Source of the DNA: Mobilitalea sp.
Lineage (GTDB): Bacteria; Bacillota_A; Clostridia; Lachnospirales; Lachnospiraceae
NCBI GenBank assembly: GCA_029974875.1
Contig: JARKQP010000055.1
Coordinates: 1 to 28,465 of the forward strand
Direction of reading: 5' to 3'
Length of the DNA stretch: 28,465 bases
Positions within the stretch are counted from its first letter, which is position 1, and every line of letters begins with the position of its first letter. A model generated the notes under the pieces. The model was not told where the DNA came from, did not search any database, and was given only the letters and a program-made list of their open reading frames with translations. Position numbers and translations under genes: made by a program. This document shows, in pieces, positions 1 through 7,307 of the stretch.

Positions 1-204
1 CAGACGATGAAGGTAGGAGAAAGCATCAGCCTTAGTGTAAAGGCAGAAGGTCTGGATCCGGCAGCGGTTATATGGAAAACCACGAAGAAATCCATTATTG
101 TCATTGATAAAAAGGGCAAGGCAACGGCTGTTGAGAAGGGAACAGATTATATCAGCGCTCAAATAGGAGATACAGCAAAGGTGATTAAGATGACGGTGAA
201 ATAA
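1..204 (+). CDS. C-terminal fragment of a surface protein with a bacterial Ig-like (Big_2) domain
   Basis: The reading frame is open at the first base of the window and stops at TAA 202-204, so only the last 67 residues are seen; the Met at base 7 is probably internal. The fragment reads as one Ig-like repeat of the Big_2 type: 'KVGESISLSV' at the start, a central Trp followed by Lys/Thr-rich strands, then 'IDKKGKATAVEKGTDYISA' and a closing beta strand. Such domains usually sit in tandem at the ends of secreted or cell-wall-anchored proteins of Bacillota, often as spacers beside enzymatic or adhesive domains. No sortase motif or membrane segment follows, so the domain ends the protein. What precedes it is unknown. 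The family call is by pattern only. Confidence 0.6.
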   Translation, partial: QTMKVGESISLSVKAEGLDPAAVIWKTTKKSIIVIDKKGKATAVEKGTDYISAQIGDTAKVIKMTVK

Positions 205-230
205 CCGGAAGTATGAACCCAGATGGATGG

Positions 231-264
231 GAGACCGGAGTCCGTTTATCGGATTTTCGGTCTC
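231..264 (+). terminator. Hairpin downstream of the Ig-like protein gene
   Basis: GAGACCG at 231-237 pairs with CGGTCTC at 258-264, and the stem continues inward with GU pairs, one bulge and TCCG/CGGA around a short TTTAT loop. It begins 27 bases after the stop codon, where a terminator is expected. No run of T follows, so it may act as a weak terminator or as a 3'-end stabiliser. Confidence 0.45.
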
Positions 265-305
265 TCACTGGGGAGCAACACTGCCAATTGGTTATAATGT
301 ACAAG

Positions 306-319
306 TGAAACGTTATATC
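306..319. promoter_or_regulatory. Possible upstream operator half of a pair (AAACGTT core)
   Basis: The sequence TGAAACGTTATATC contains the same AAACGTT core as the better placed site at 480-492, about 174 bases away. The spacing would allow two LacI-type dimers to loop the DNA. It resembles a catabolite-responsive element but lacks one base of the TGWAANCGNTNWCA consensus. The rest of the 205-437 gap is AT-rich, with no other feature seen apart from the hairpin at 231-264. Confidence 0.2.
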
Positions 320-437
320 AAGAGAAAATATAAAGAATAGGTACAATAATAACTAACATAACAAAATATAAATAGTGTTAAAAGATAATATAAAACTTGT
401 TATCGTAAAAAAATGAGTAATTTTTATAAAAAAATGC

Positions 438-466
438 TTGCATTATTTCTCGATAAGCAGTATTAT
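438..466 (+). promoter_or_regulatory. Sigma-A-type promoter of the GH127/ABC operon
   Basis: TTGCAT at 438-443 is followed by exactly 17 bases and then TATTAT at 461-466. The predicted start of transcription is near 473, giving a leader of about 60 bases before the GH127 gene. The surroundings are very AT-rich. This is the best hexamer pair in the 332-base gap before the gene. Confidence 0.6.
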
Positions 467-479
467 TAATTCATAAGAT

Positions 480-492
480 AAAACGTTTAACC
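480..492. promoter_or_regulatory. Putative LacI/CcpA-like operator just downstream of the transcription start
   Basis: ATAAAACGTTTAA has a perfect eight-base palindrome AAACGTTT around a central CG, as in LacI-family operators. It lies about ten bases after the predicted start of transcription, where a bound repressor would block initiation or early elongation. It matches only part of the cre consensus, so a local LacI-type sugar regulator encoded elsewhere is as likely as CcpA. Confidence 0.35.
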
Positions 493-535
493 AAAGAACA
501 ATGTGGCATCACCAATCCTGGTGGAAAACTAAAAA

Positions 536-2497
536 ATGAAGGAAAACATGAGCAGAATGAGTAAATTAACTATAATTCCATTAAATAAGATTGAGATCAG
601 GGATGATTTTTGGGACAGATACATCGGGCTGGTAAGGGATGTGATTATACCTTACCAGTGGGATATCCTGAATGACAGACTTGAGGGGGTGGAGACGAGT
701 CATTGTATCCAGAATTTTGAGATTGCGGCAAAGAAGAAAGACGGTGAGTTTTATGGAGCGGTATTCCAGGATTCGGATCTCGCAAAGTGGATTGAAGCGG
801 TTGCATTTTCCCTGGCGGCTCATCCGGATCAGGAGCTTGAGGAGAGAGTAGATGAAGTAATCAATCTGATTGGCGATGCCCAGCAGGAGGATGGATACCT
901 GAATACTTATTTCACCATCAAGGAACCGGAGATGCGTTTTCAGAATTTGGTGGAGGGCCATGAATTATACTGTGCGGGACATTTTATGGAAGCGGCGGTT
1001 GCCTATTACCGTGCGACCGGTAAGAATAAGCTGGTGCGGATCATGCAGCGTTTTGCCGACCTGATCTGTGAGGAATTCTCACCGGAGAAGAACTCCAAGG
1101 GTTATCCGGGACATCAGGAGGTGGAGATTGGACTTTATAAACTGTACGAAGTGACTGGCAATATCCGATATCTGGAGCAGGCAAAGATGTTCCTGGACCG
1201 CCGGGGTGAAAAGCCTAATTATTTCCTTGAGGAGATGAAGCGGCCTGGATTTAAGAACCTTTTCGACGAATTTAAGGATTATGATCCCGTCTATTCACAG
1301 TCCCATCTGCCGGTCAGGGAACAAAAGGCAGCGGAGGGTCATGCAGTAAGAGCCGGATATATGTACTGTGCCATGGCAGATATTGCAGAGGCCTATGATG
1401 ACGGGGAACTCCTAAAAGCATGTGAACGGCTGTGGAATAACATGGTCCACAGGAGGATGTACATAACGGGAAGCATAGGCAGCTCGGGAATTTTGGAAAG
1501 ATTTACGACCGATTATGACCTTCCCAATAACAGTAATTATTCTGAGACCTGCGCCGCCATCTCACTTGCCCTCTTTAGCAGAAGGATGACCCAGATCACA
1601 AAATGCGCGAAATATTATGATGCCGTGGAAAAAGCCCTTTATAATACGGTGCTTGCCGGAATTGCCATGGACGGGAAGAGCTTCTTCTACGTGAATCCCC
1701 TGGAGGTATGGCCGGATAATTGTATGCCGAGAACCTCGAAGGAGCATGTGAAGGCAGTCCGGCAGTCGTGGTTCGGGTGTGCCTGCTGCCCGCCGAACAT
1801 TGCCCGGACCCTGGCATCCCTGGGTGAATACATCTATCTTGCGGATCAGGGGGAGATTTTTGTCAACCTATTTATCTCAAGCAGGCTGTCGGCCGTAATC
1901 GACCAGCAGGAGGTGGAGCTTGAGATGCAGACCGGATTCCCTTATGACGGGCAGGTAGAGATCCGGGTTAGGAGTAAGGCTGTTGTGAAGGGCAAGATTC
2001 ACATAAGGATACCGGAATACGTCAAAGAATATTGCGTATACGTAGGTGGCGCGGAGAAGAAAGAGAAAAAGCTAAGGAATGGATACCTGGTAGTGGAAGC
2101 TGAATTGAAGCACCTGGTCATCACTGTGACATTTGATATGCATCCCCGGTTTGTCAGGGCAAATCCTCTTGTGAAGGAGGATGTCGGTAAGGTGGCGGTG
2201 ATGAAGGGACCCTTGGTGTACTGTATGGAAGAGGTGGACAATGAACCTAACCTGCCGGCATATTTTATCGATTCCTCATCAGAGCCTGTGGAAGAGTATA
2301 TGGGTACACTGCTTGGGGGAACCACCGTCATCCGGTGCAAGGGCAGGAAGGTGAAGCCGGATGGATGGGAGCCGGATACCTTGTATGCGGAGAGAAGCCC
2401 GCAGCTGGAGGAAAAGGTATTGACCCTGGTACCTTACCCCTACTGGGGAAACCGCAGGACGGGAGAAATGCTGGTCTGGATGAAAGAGCTTATGTAA
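536..2497 (+). CDS. GH127 beta-L-arabinofuranosidase, cytoplasmic
   Basis: The 653-residue protein matches the length and signatures of glycoside hydrolase family 127, whose studied member HypBA1 removes terminal beta-L-arabinofuranose with a cysteine nucleophile held by a zinc site. The expected ligands are visible: Glu337 and Cys339 in 'NYSETCA', and 'CACCPPN' at 415-421 supplying Cys417 (nucleophile by homology) and Cys418. The N-terminal part carries the alpha/alpha-barrel motifs 'QEDGYLNTYF' and 'GHELYCAGHF'. The C-terminal third is beta-rich. There is no signal peptide, so it acts on imported oligosaccharides. It is the first gene of the operon with the ABC importer that follows. The start is uncertain: ATG 536 has weak GGTGG upstream, while ATG 548 has GAAGGA four bases upstream. 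GH127 also includes enzymes with other specificities, so the substrate is inferred. Confidence 0.88.
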   Translation: MKENMSRMSKLTIIPLNKIEIRDDFWDRYIGLVRDVIIPYQWDILNDRLEGVETSHCIQNFEIAAKKKDGEFYGAVFQDSDLAKWIEAVAFSLAAHPDQELEERVDEVINLIGDAQQEDGYLNTYFTIKEPEMRFQNLVEGHELYCAGHFMEAAVAYYRATGKNKLVRIMQRFADLICEEFSPEKNSKGYPGHQEVEIGLYKLYEVTGNIRYLEQAKMFLDRRGEKPNYFLEEMKRPGFKNLFDEFKDYDPVYSQSHLPVREQKAAEGHAVRAGYMYCAMADIAEAYDDGELLKACERLWNNMVHRRMYITGSIGSSGILERFTTDYDLPNNSNYSETCAAISLALFSRRMTQITKCAKYYDAVEKALYNTVLAGIAMDGKSFFYVNPLEVWPDNCMPRTSKEHVKAVRQSWFGCACCPPNIARTLASLGEYIYLADQGEIFVNLFISSRLSAVIDQQEVELEMQTGFPYDGQVEIRVRSKAVVKGKIHIRIPEYVKEYCVYVGGAEKKEKKLRNGYLVVEAELKHLVITVTFDMHPRFVRANPLVKEDVGKVAVMKGPLVYCMEEVDNEPNLPAYFIDSSSEPVEEYMGTLLGGTTVIRCKGRKVKPDGWEPDTLYAERSPQLEEKVLTLVPYPYWGNRRTGEMLVWMKELM

Positions 2498-2534
2498 GAA
2501 TATTACAGGATTTGGAATTATTACCAAAATTGTA

Positions 2535-2563
2535 TTTATACGCGACGGAAGTTGCAGTATAAT
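2535..2563 (+). promoter_or_regulatory. Possible internal promoter before the solute-binding protein gene
   Basis: A perfect TATAAT at 2558-2563 lies 26 bases before the start codon, with a weak TTTATA at 2535-2540 seventeen bases upstream. It sits in the 91-base gap after the GH127 gene, where no terminator is visible. It could give extra transcription of the importer, whose binding protein is normally needed in excess. Confidence 0.35.
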
Positions 2564-2588
2564 AAATAAAAATAAAGGAGAGAAGGCT

Positions 2589-4019
2589 ATGAAAAAAACC
2601 AAGAAAATTCTTGCTGCTTTAATGATGACGACACTGACATTCAGTTTAGTTGCTTGCGGTAAGGACTCAAGTTCCACGAGCGGGGGCAGCACCACAGATA
2701 CTCCAAAAAAGACGGAAGCTACGGCTGACACTGGGAATTCCGGCAGTGATACCGCTTCCAAAGGAGAAAAAGTCAAGATTACTTATTCCATGTGGGGCAG
2801 TGCGGATGAGGGCGCGGTTACCCAGCAGCTTGCAGATAAGTTTAATGCATCCCAGGATAGGATTGAGGTAGAAGTAATGGCGATTCCCTGGGAGAATTAT
2901 ATGACAAAGCTTAACACAATGGCAACGGCAAATCAATTACCGGATACCGGTATCATGTCGGAAGCCGGAGTTCTGCAGTGGGCTGAGCAAGGAATGCTTG
3001 CCGATGTCAGCAGCATGTATGGGGAAAATGAGAGCAAACCTTTGGACAGTCTTGCCTTCCGTTATGAGGGGAAACCGGTAGCATATTCTGCTGCAAATGA
3101 AGTGCTTTTATTGTATTATAATAAGGATATGTTTGATAAAGCAGGTATTGCGTATCCTCCGGCATCCGTAGAGAATGCATGGACCTGGGATGAATTTGTA
3201 GACAATGCCAAGAAGCTTACGATTGATAAAAATGGAAAGCATCCCGGTGAAGAAGGATTCGATGCACAGAACATTGTCCAGTATGGATGCCTTGTAGAAA
3301 ATCTGGCTTGGCAGCTGGAGACATGGGCGCTCAGCAATGGAGCGGGCTATTATTCCGAGGATGGCACGGAGGTAACCATTGATGATCCGGCTAGCATGGA
3401 AGCGATCCAAAAGGTCGCAGACCTGTATTTGGTCGATCATGTGGCTCCATTATCCATCGGAGCAACGGATGACAGTATCCAGAGATCCATTATTTCAGGA
3501 ACCTGTGCAATGGGAACCGGCGGTGCATGGAATGTAGGGACCTGTCTTGCAGAGGCCAGAAATGCCGGCCTGAATTATGGTGTGGCAGTACTTCCTTATA
3601 TGAAGGAAAAGATAACACTTTGTACCGGCGGGCCAAACGTAGTATTCTCCCAGACAAAGCATCCTGAGGAAGCGATGGAATGGTTGAAGTGGTATTATCA
3701 GGAGGAGAATAGCTGGGCGCTGATTTCTACCGGTATCTGGATGCCGATCCTGGATAAATGGTATACGGATGAGGCAATGACGCGTAAGTGGGTTGAGAAT
3801 CCTAACTTCCCTGCTTATGACGAATATAAGAGCGCTGTGGTTGACTATGCAAAGACCAACTCGAAATCAGCATCCTGGTACTATGTAAATAATACAGTTG
3901 ATTTCAATAACTATCTTACATCAATATTAGGAGATGTATGGACTGGAAAGGTGACTGCAAAGGATGCCATTACCCAGAATATCGAGGTATTAAAAGCAGC
4001 ATACAAGGGTGCTGATTAA
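2589..4019 (+). CDS. ABC sugar importer, extracellular solute-binding lipoprotein (CUT1 type)
   Basis: The 476-residue protein begins with a lipoprotein signal peptide: positive 'MKKTKK', a hydrophobic stretch, and the lipobox 'LVAC' with the lipidated cysteine at residue 23. A Ser/Thr-rich linker of about 35 residues follows and would tether the binding domain to the outer face of the membrane. The mature part has the features of family 1 solute-binding proteins ('VKITYSMWGSADEG', 'LADKFNASQDRIEVEVMAIP', a 'GTGGAWNVG' turn, many aromatic residues in the second half). The ribosome site AAAGGAGAG is strong. It lies between the GH127 gene and two permease genes, so the ligand is probably an arabinose-containing oligosaccharide; this is inferred from context only. 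Confidence 0.9.
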   Translation: MKKTKKILAALMMTTLTFSLVACGKDSSSTSGGSTTDTPKKTEATADTGNSGSDTASKGEKVKITYSMWGSADEGAVTQQLADKFNASQDRIEVEVMAIPWENYMTKLNTMATANQLPDTGIMSEAGVLQWAEQGMLADVSSMYGENESKPLDSLAFRYEGKPVAYSAANEVLLLYYNKDMFDKAGIAYPPASVENAWTWDEFVDNAKKLTIDKNGKHPGEEGFDAQNIVQYGCLVENLAWQLETWALSNGAGYYSEDGTEVTIDDPASMEAIQKVADLYLVDHVAPLSIGATDDSIQRSIISGTCAMGTGGAWNVGTCLAEARNAGLNYGVAVLPYMKEKITLCTGGPNVVFSQTKHPEEAMEWLKWYYQEENSWALISTGIWMPILDKWYTDEAMTRKWVENPNFPAYDEYKSAVVDYAKTNSKSASWYYVNNTVDFNNYLTSILGDVWTGKVTAKDAITQNIEVLKAAYKGAD

Positions 4020-4111
4020 AAAAGCGGATTAGGCCGTAAGTAGTAAAAGAAACAATAAAATAGGTATGAAATAGAATAAATGAATAAGGAAATGGATCGC
4101 TAATAAGAGCG

Positions 4112-4150
4112 GGGTGGCTTCAGGTCATGGTTATCAGCTTAAGGCCACCC
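4112..4150 (+). other. Intra-operon hairpin between binding-protein and permease genes
   Basis: GGGTGGC at 4112-4118 pairs perfectly with GCCACCC at 4144-4150, extended by two weaker pairs around a loop of about 21 bases. No T run follows, so full termination is unlikely. Hairpins at this point in binding-protein operons, as in malE-malF, often protect the upstream message or reduce read-through, giving more binding protein than permease. The apparent ATG at 4127 lies in its loop. Confidence 0.5.
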
Positions 4151-4177
4151 TTTACTAATAAACCAAGAGGTATTCAG

Positions 4178-5104
4178 ATGAGTATAGCAAGTAAAAAATC
4201 AAAGAAACATAATTCCCGTTCCCGGATAAAGGAGGCGCAGACCGCATATCTGTGTTTGATACCATCCCTCATAGGTTTAATATTTATTACATATCTGCCT
4301 TTGCTGGGAGTGTTTGCAATCAGCTTTTTTAACTGGAAGGGACTATCTGCACCGAAATTTAACGGCTTGGATAATTACATAAGACTTTTTACAACTGACC
4401 CCTATTTTACGGATTCGATCAAGGTAACGATTTATTTTTCGGTGCTGGCTGTATGTGGTAGTATGATTTATTCTTTGTTTGTTGCAACGTTATTGAATCG
4501 TAAGGTACCGGCCAGGGGATTTTGGCGTGCGGTATTCTATGTACCATATGTCCTTCCGGCTGCCGCCGTATACATTGGCTGGTCTTGGTTATATGAATCG
4601 AATTTTGGGTTGTTTAATTATCTGCTTTCTGAACTTGGGATCACGAAGATCCTATTCCTCAGTGACGGGCAATATGTAGTACCGTCTCTCGCATTAATCT
4701 CGGTATGGCTTTCCGGTAACCTGATTGTAATCTTTCTTGCCGGATTGCAAAATGTCCCGCGTGTTTATCACGAGGCAGCCGAAATTGACGGGGCAAATAG
4801 CTGGCAGAGGTTCCGTCACGTAACGCTGCCCTGCATGACACCGATTATCTTTTACAACCTTCTGATGAGTCTTGTAACTAACATGCAGATTGTTGTGCCC
4901 TCACTGTCCCTCACGAACGGAGGTCCGGGAAATTCATCAACCTTCATGACTTATCTCATGTACCGCTATGCATTCCAGAGTAATCAGATTGGCTATGCCT
5001 GTGCAATATCCTTTGTATTCTTTTTGCTGATTGCTGCTTTTACAGGAGTATTATTTAAGACATCAAACAGTTGGATTTATTACGAGGGAGGAGATGACAG
5101 GTGA
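4178..5104 (+). CDS. ABC sugar importer permease, MalF/UgpA-like
   Basis: This permease of about 308 residues has six predicted membrane segments, beginning with 'AYLCLIPSLIGLIFITYLPL'. It carries the cytoplasmic EAA loop of type I importers, 'EAAEIDGANSWQRFRHVTLP', which docks with the ATPase. An in-frame ATG exists at 4127, but it lies inside the hairpin at 4112-4150 and would add a poor 17-residue extension. ATG 4178 follows AAGAGGT and is preferred. The stop overlaps the start of the next permease gene (TGATG). No ATPase gene is present in the operon, so the importer probably uses a shared MsmX-type ATPase encoded elsewhere, as is common in Bacillota. Confidence 0.9.
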   Translation: MSIASKKSKKHNSRSRIKEAQTAYLCLIPSLIGLIFITYLPLLGVFAISFFNWKGLSAPKFNGLDNYIRLFTTDPYFTDSIKVTIYFSVLAVCGSMIYSLFVATLLNRKVPARGFWRAVFYVPYVLPAAAVYIGWSWLYESNFGLFNYLLSELGITKILFLSDGQYVVPSLALISVWLSGNLIVIFLAGLQNVPRVYHEAAEIDGANSWQRFRHVTLPCMTPIIFYNLLMSLVTNMQIVVPSLSLTNGGPGNSSTFMTYLMYRYAFQSNQIGYACAISFVFFLLIAAFTGVLFKTSNSWIYYEGGDDR

Positions 5105-5970
5105 TGGAGATGAAACAGAGTAAATATAAAAGCCGCAGGCGCAACAGCTTGATCGCCAACATGATTTCGTTAATTTTAATTGTTGTCCTGGCAGGCCTGG
5201 TGCTGCTGCCGATCTGGTGGATTTTCCGTACATCACTGATGACAAATGCTGAAATATATGCATATCCACCTGCTTTTTTACCCGGGAAATGGCTTTTTTC
5301 GAACTATCAGGAAACCTTGAAGTATTTTAAGTTCTGGAAATATTTTGGGAATTCCATGACTATTATTATTCCCTCCGTTCTGGGTGGGACAATAACGGCG
5401 ACCTTGGGTGGATATGCCTTTGGAAGGCTTAAGTTCCGCGGCAAGAGATTCCTGTTCTCCCTTTGTGTAGGCTCCATGCTCCTGCCGACAATGGTAACCT
5501 TAATCCCGCTCTATATCATGTGGACGAAGGGACTTGGACTTGGGGGAACGTATTTACCTTTGATTCTTCCGTATTTTTGCGGTGGAGGAGCCTTCAATAT
5601 CTTTTTGATCCGCCAATTTATTATGTCCATCCCAAGAGAGCTGGATGAAGCGGCAACAATAGACGGTGCCGGGCGCTTTAGGATTCTTTACAGTATCATT
5701 ATCCCCGCGATTAAGCCGGCCATGATAGTGGTTGCACTATTGCTGTTTATTGGGATGTGGAATGATTTGCTCCAACAGATGGTTTACATCAATGAGGAGG
5801 AGAAGTATACAATTGCAGTGGGACTCACAGTATTCCGGGGTGCGCTGAAGGCAGATTGGTCAAAGATGATGGCGGCGACCTGCATGTCATTTGCACCGGG
5901 CGTTATATTTTACCTGATTGGTCAGAAATACTTCGTAGAAGGTATCGTTATGACCGGTATGAAAAATTAA
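5104..5970 (+). CDS. ABC sugar importer permease, MalG/UgpE-like
   Basis: This second inner-membrane permease of about 288 residues has an N-terminal membrane segment ('ISLILIVVLAGLVLLPIWWI'), further hydrophobic spans and the EAA loop 'DEAATIDGAGRFRILYSIII'. It forms the heterodimeric channel with the permease encoded just upstream. GTG 5101 and ATG 5104 are both possible starts behind the strong AGGGAGGAG at about 5085-5093. ATG 5104 is preferred because it overlaps the preceding TGA by one base, a usual sign of translational coupling. It ends the operon; two hairpins follow within 120 bases. Confidence 0.9.
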   Translation: MEMKQSKYKSRRRNSLIANMISLILIVVLAGLVLLPIWWIFRTSLMTNAEIYAYPPAFLPGKWLFSNYQETLKYFKFWKYFGNSMTIIIPSVLGGTITATLGGYAFGRLKFRGKRFLFSLCVGSMLLPTMVTLIPLYIMWTKGLGLGGTYLPLILPYFCGGGAFNIFLIRQFIMSIPRELDEAATIDGAGRFRILYSIIIPAIKPAMIVVALLLFIGMWNDLLQQMVYINEEEKYTIAVGLTVFRGALKADWSKMMAATCMSFAPGVIFYLIGQKYFVEGIVMTGMKN

Positions 5971-6007
5971 GAAAACAGATGTCGGATCCGTCGGACATGG
6001 AATAAAC

Positions 6008-6053
6008 GGCCTTGGTATGTTGGGATAATGTACCGGGGCTGTTATTGATTTCT
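6008..6053 (+). terminator. Likely terminator of the GH127/ABC operon
   Basis: GGCCTTGGTA at 6008-6017 can pair over ten positions (three GU) with TACCGGGGCT at 6031-6040. A T-rich stretch, GTTATTGATTTCTT, follows directly. It lies 38 bases after the last stop codon of the operon. Confidence 0.55.
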
Positions 6054-6066
6054 TGTATTACAGGCT

Positions 6067-6090
6067 AAAGGGCAGAAGCATCTGCCCTTT
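6067..6090. terminator. Perfect 10-bp hairpin, second intergenic terminator-like structure
   Basis: AAAGGGCAGA at 6067-6076 and TCTGCCCTTT at 6081-6090 are perfect inverted repeats around the loop AGCA. No T run follows on the plus strand beyond the stem's own TTT. It may back up the hairpin at 6008-6053 and separate the importer operon from the reductase gene. Confidence 0.5.
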
Positions 6091-6135
6091 ATGACGGTCT
6101 ATAGTTTGGGGATTATTGGAGAGGGATAATAGCTA

Positions 6136-6164
6136 TTGCAAAAGAAGCAGTAAACAGGCATAAT
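6136..6164 (+). promoter_or_regulatory. Possible promoter of the aldo/keto reductase gene
   Basis: TTGCAA at 6136-6141, a 17-base spacer and CATAAT at 6159-6164. It is the best pair seen in the 308-base gap before the reductase gene and would leave a leader of about 108 bases with no recognised structure. Confidence 0.35.
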
Positions 6165-6278
6165 ACAGAATATAGAATGATATTTATACTTTTATGTAGC
6201 TTATGGGTACGCTCCTGGCCGTGTGTTAAGCATTAAGTGGGCAGAGGGCAAAAGCCGGATAGAAAGGGATGATAGGGC

Positions 6279-7100
6279 ATGAATAAGGTAAAAAAATTAA
6301 ACAATGGGATAGAAATACCTATGCTGGGTCTGGGTGTATATTTGTCAGAGGAGGGAAGCCAGACGGTTGATGCGGTAGCCTGGGCTTTGGAGGCAGGCTA
6401 TCGCCATATTGATACGGCTTCACTTTATGGCAATGAAAAAAGTGTCGGGCTAGGAATGAGGGAGAGCAAAATTCCAAGGGAGGAGATATTCCTGACGACA
6501 AAGCTTTGGAATGACGATATGAGAAAGGGCAGGGAGCTGGAAGCCTTTGAGAGCAGCTTGGAACGGTTGCAGACCGGTTATGTGGATCTGTACCTGATAC
6601 ACTGGCCCGTAGAGAATTTTGAAAAGTCCTGGAAGGTGATGGAGGAGATCTATGCCTCAGGAAGGGCAAAAGCGATTGGTGTTTCTAATTGCAAGGAGCA
6701 TCATTTGGAGAGACTGCTGTCTGTTGCAGAGGTTGTACCCGCCATTAACCAGGTGGAGGCGCATCCTCTCCTGAACAATAACGAGCTGGCAGGCTACTGT
6801 CGTTCAAAGGGAATTGCCATGCAGGCTTACAGGCCCCTGGGAGGACCGAAAGGAAATCTGATGGAGAATGAAACCTTAAACAAGCTGGCAAAAAAATATG
6901 AAAAAACGCTGGCACAGATCATCATCCGCTGGAATATCCAAAGGGACTTTGTGGTAATTCCGAAATCTGTCCATAGGGACAGGATTATTTCCAACATGGA
7001 GGTATTTGATTTTGAACTTCTGCCAGAGGATATGGAAGTAATAAATTCGATGAATCAGAATCATCGCTTCTGTGCAGACCCGGATAGCTTTAATTTCTAA
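6279..7100 (+). CDS. NADPH-dependent aldo/keto reductase (AKR5-like)
   Basis: The 273-residue protein is a standard single-domain aldo/keto reductase. The full catalytic tetrad is visible: Asp45 and Tyr50 in 'HIDTASLYGNE', Lys75 in 'TTKLW', and His108 in 'LIHWP'. The C-terminal cofactor signature is also present ('VVIPKSVHRDRI'). Size and motifs are closest to the prokaryotic AKR5 group, which includes 2,5-diketogluconate reductases and YvgN-type methylglyoxal or aldehyde reductases. It is cytoplasmic. It stands alone between two intergenic regions, behind its own ribosome site (AAAGGGATGATAGGG). Its substrate cannot be read from sequence; reduction of a sugar or of an aldehyde formed during glycan breakdown is possible. 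Confidence 0.9.
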   Translation: MNKVKKLNNGIEIPMLGLGVYLSEEGSQTVDAVAWALEAGYRHIDTASLYGNEKSVGLGMRESKIPREEIFLTTKLWNDDMRKGRELEAFESSLERLQTGYVDLYLIHWPVENFEKSWKVMEEIYASGRAKAIGVSNCKEHHLERLLSVAEVVPAINQVEAHPLLNNNELAGYCRSKGIAMQAYRPLGGPKGNLMENETLNKLAKKYEKTLAQIIIRWNIQRDFVVIPKSVHRDRIISNMEVFDFELLPEDMEVINSMNQNHRFCADPDSFNF

Positions 7101-7229
7101 ATTTCCAGGGAATCCCAGGAAGTGGATATTGGCGGTGTCCATAATTTGGAATTGAAATAATAACGTAATAAACTGTTAAAGAAATATTAATTAAAATGCC
7201 TTAAAGTTAACATTATTCCATAGTAGAGT

Positions 7230-7290
7230 AGTGGCATAGTCTGCGATAGCAGACAAATAACCAAGGTGTGCCACTCGGACATGCCTTTGG
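7230..7290 (+). promoter_or_regulatory. Structured 5' leader before the L,D-transpeptidase gene (possible cis-regulatory RNA)
   Basis: AGTGGCA (7230-7236) pairs with TGCCACT (7269-7275), enclosing a perfect hairpin GTCTGC/GCAGAC (7239-7244/7249-7254) with loop GATA. The unpaired CCAAGG (7261-7266) is complementary, with one bulged T, to CCTTTGG (7284-7290). This allows either a pseudoknot or a competing ten-pair hairpin, CCAAGGTGTG with CATGCCTTTGG (7280-7290), that destroys the outer stem. The ribosome site (about 7298-7303) lies just downstream. I could not match it to a known riboswitch class. Confidence 0.45.
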
Positions 7291-7307
7291 AAGAATGTAG
7301 GTGAACT

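Noticed and set aside
480..492. A consensus catabolite-responsive (cre) site
   Set aside because: The central AAACGTTT fits, but both outer pairs of the cre consensus (TG and CA) are missing, so I list it only as a LacI/CcpA-like operator of low confidence.
2279..2776. Minus-strand open frame of 165 codons
   Set aside because: It spans the end of the GH127 gene, the intergenic gap and the binding-protein signal peptide on the opposite strand. No ribosome site or recognisable motif.
7230..7290. Assignment of the leader to a named riboswitch class (c-di-GMP, c-di-AMP, ykkC or preQ1 types)
   Set aside because: None of the conserved core sequences I remember for these classes is present, so only an uncharacterised structured leader is claimed.
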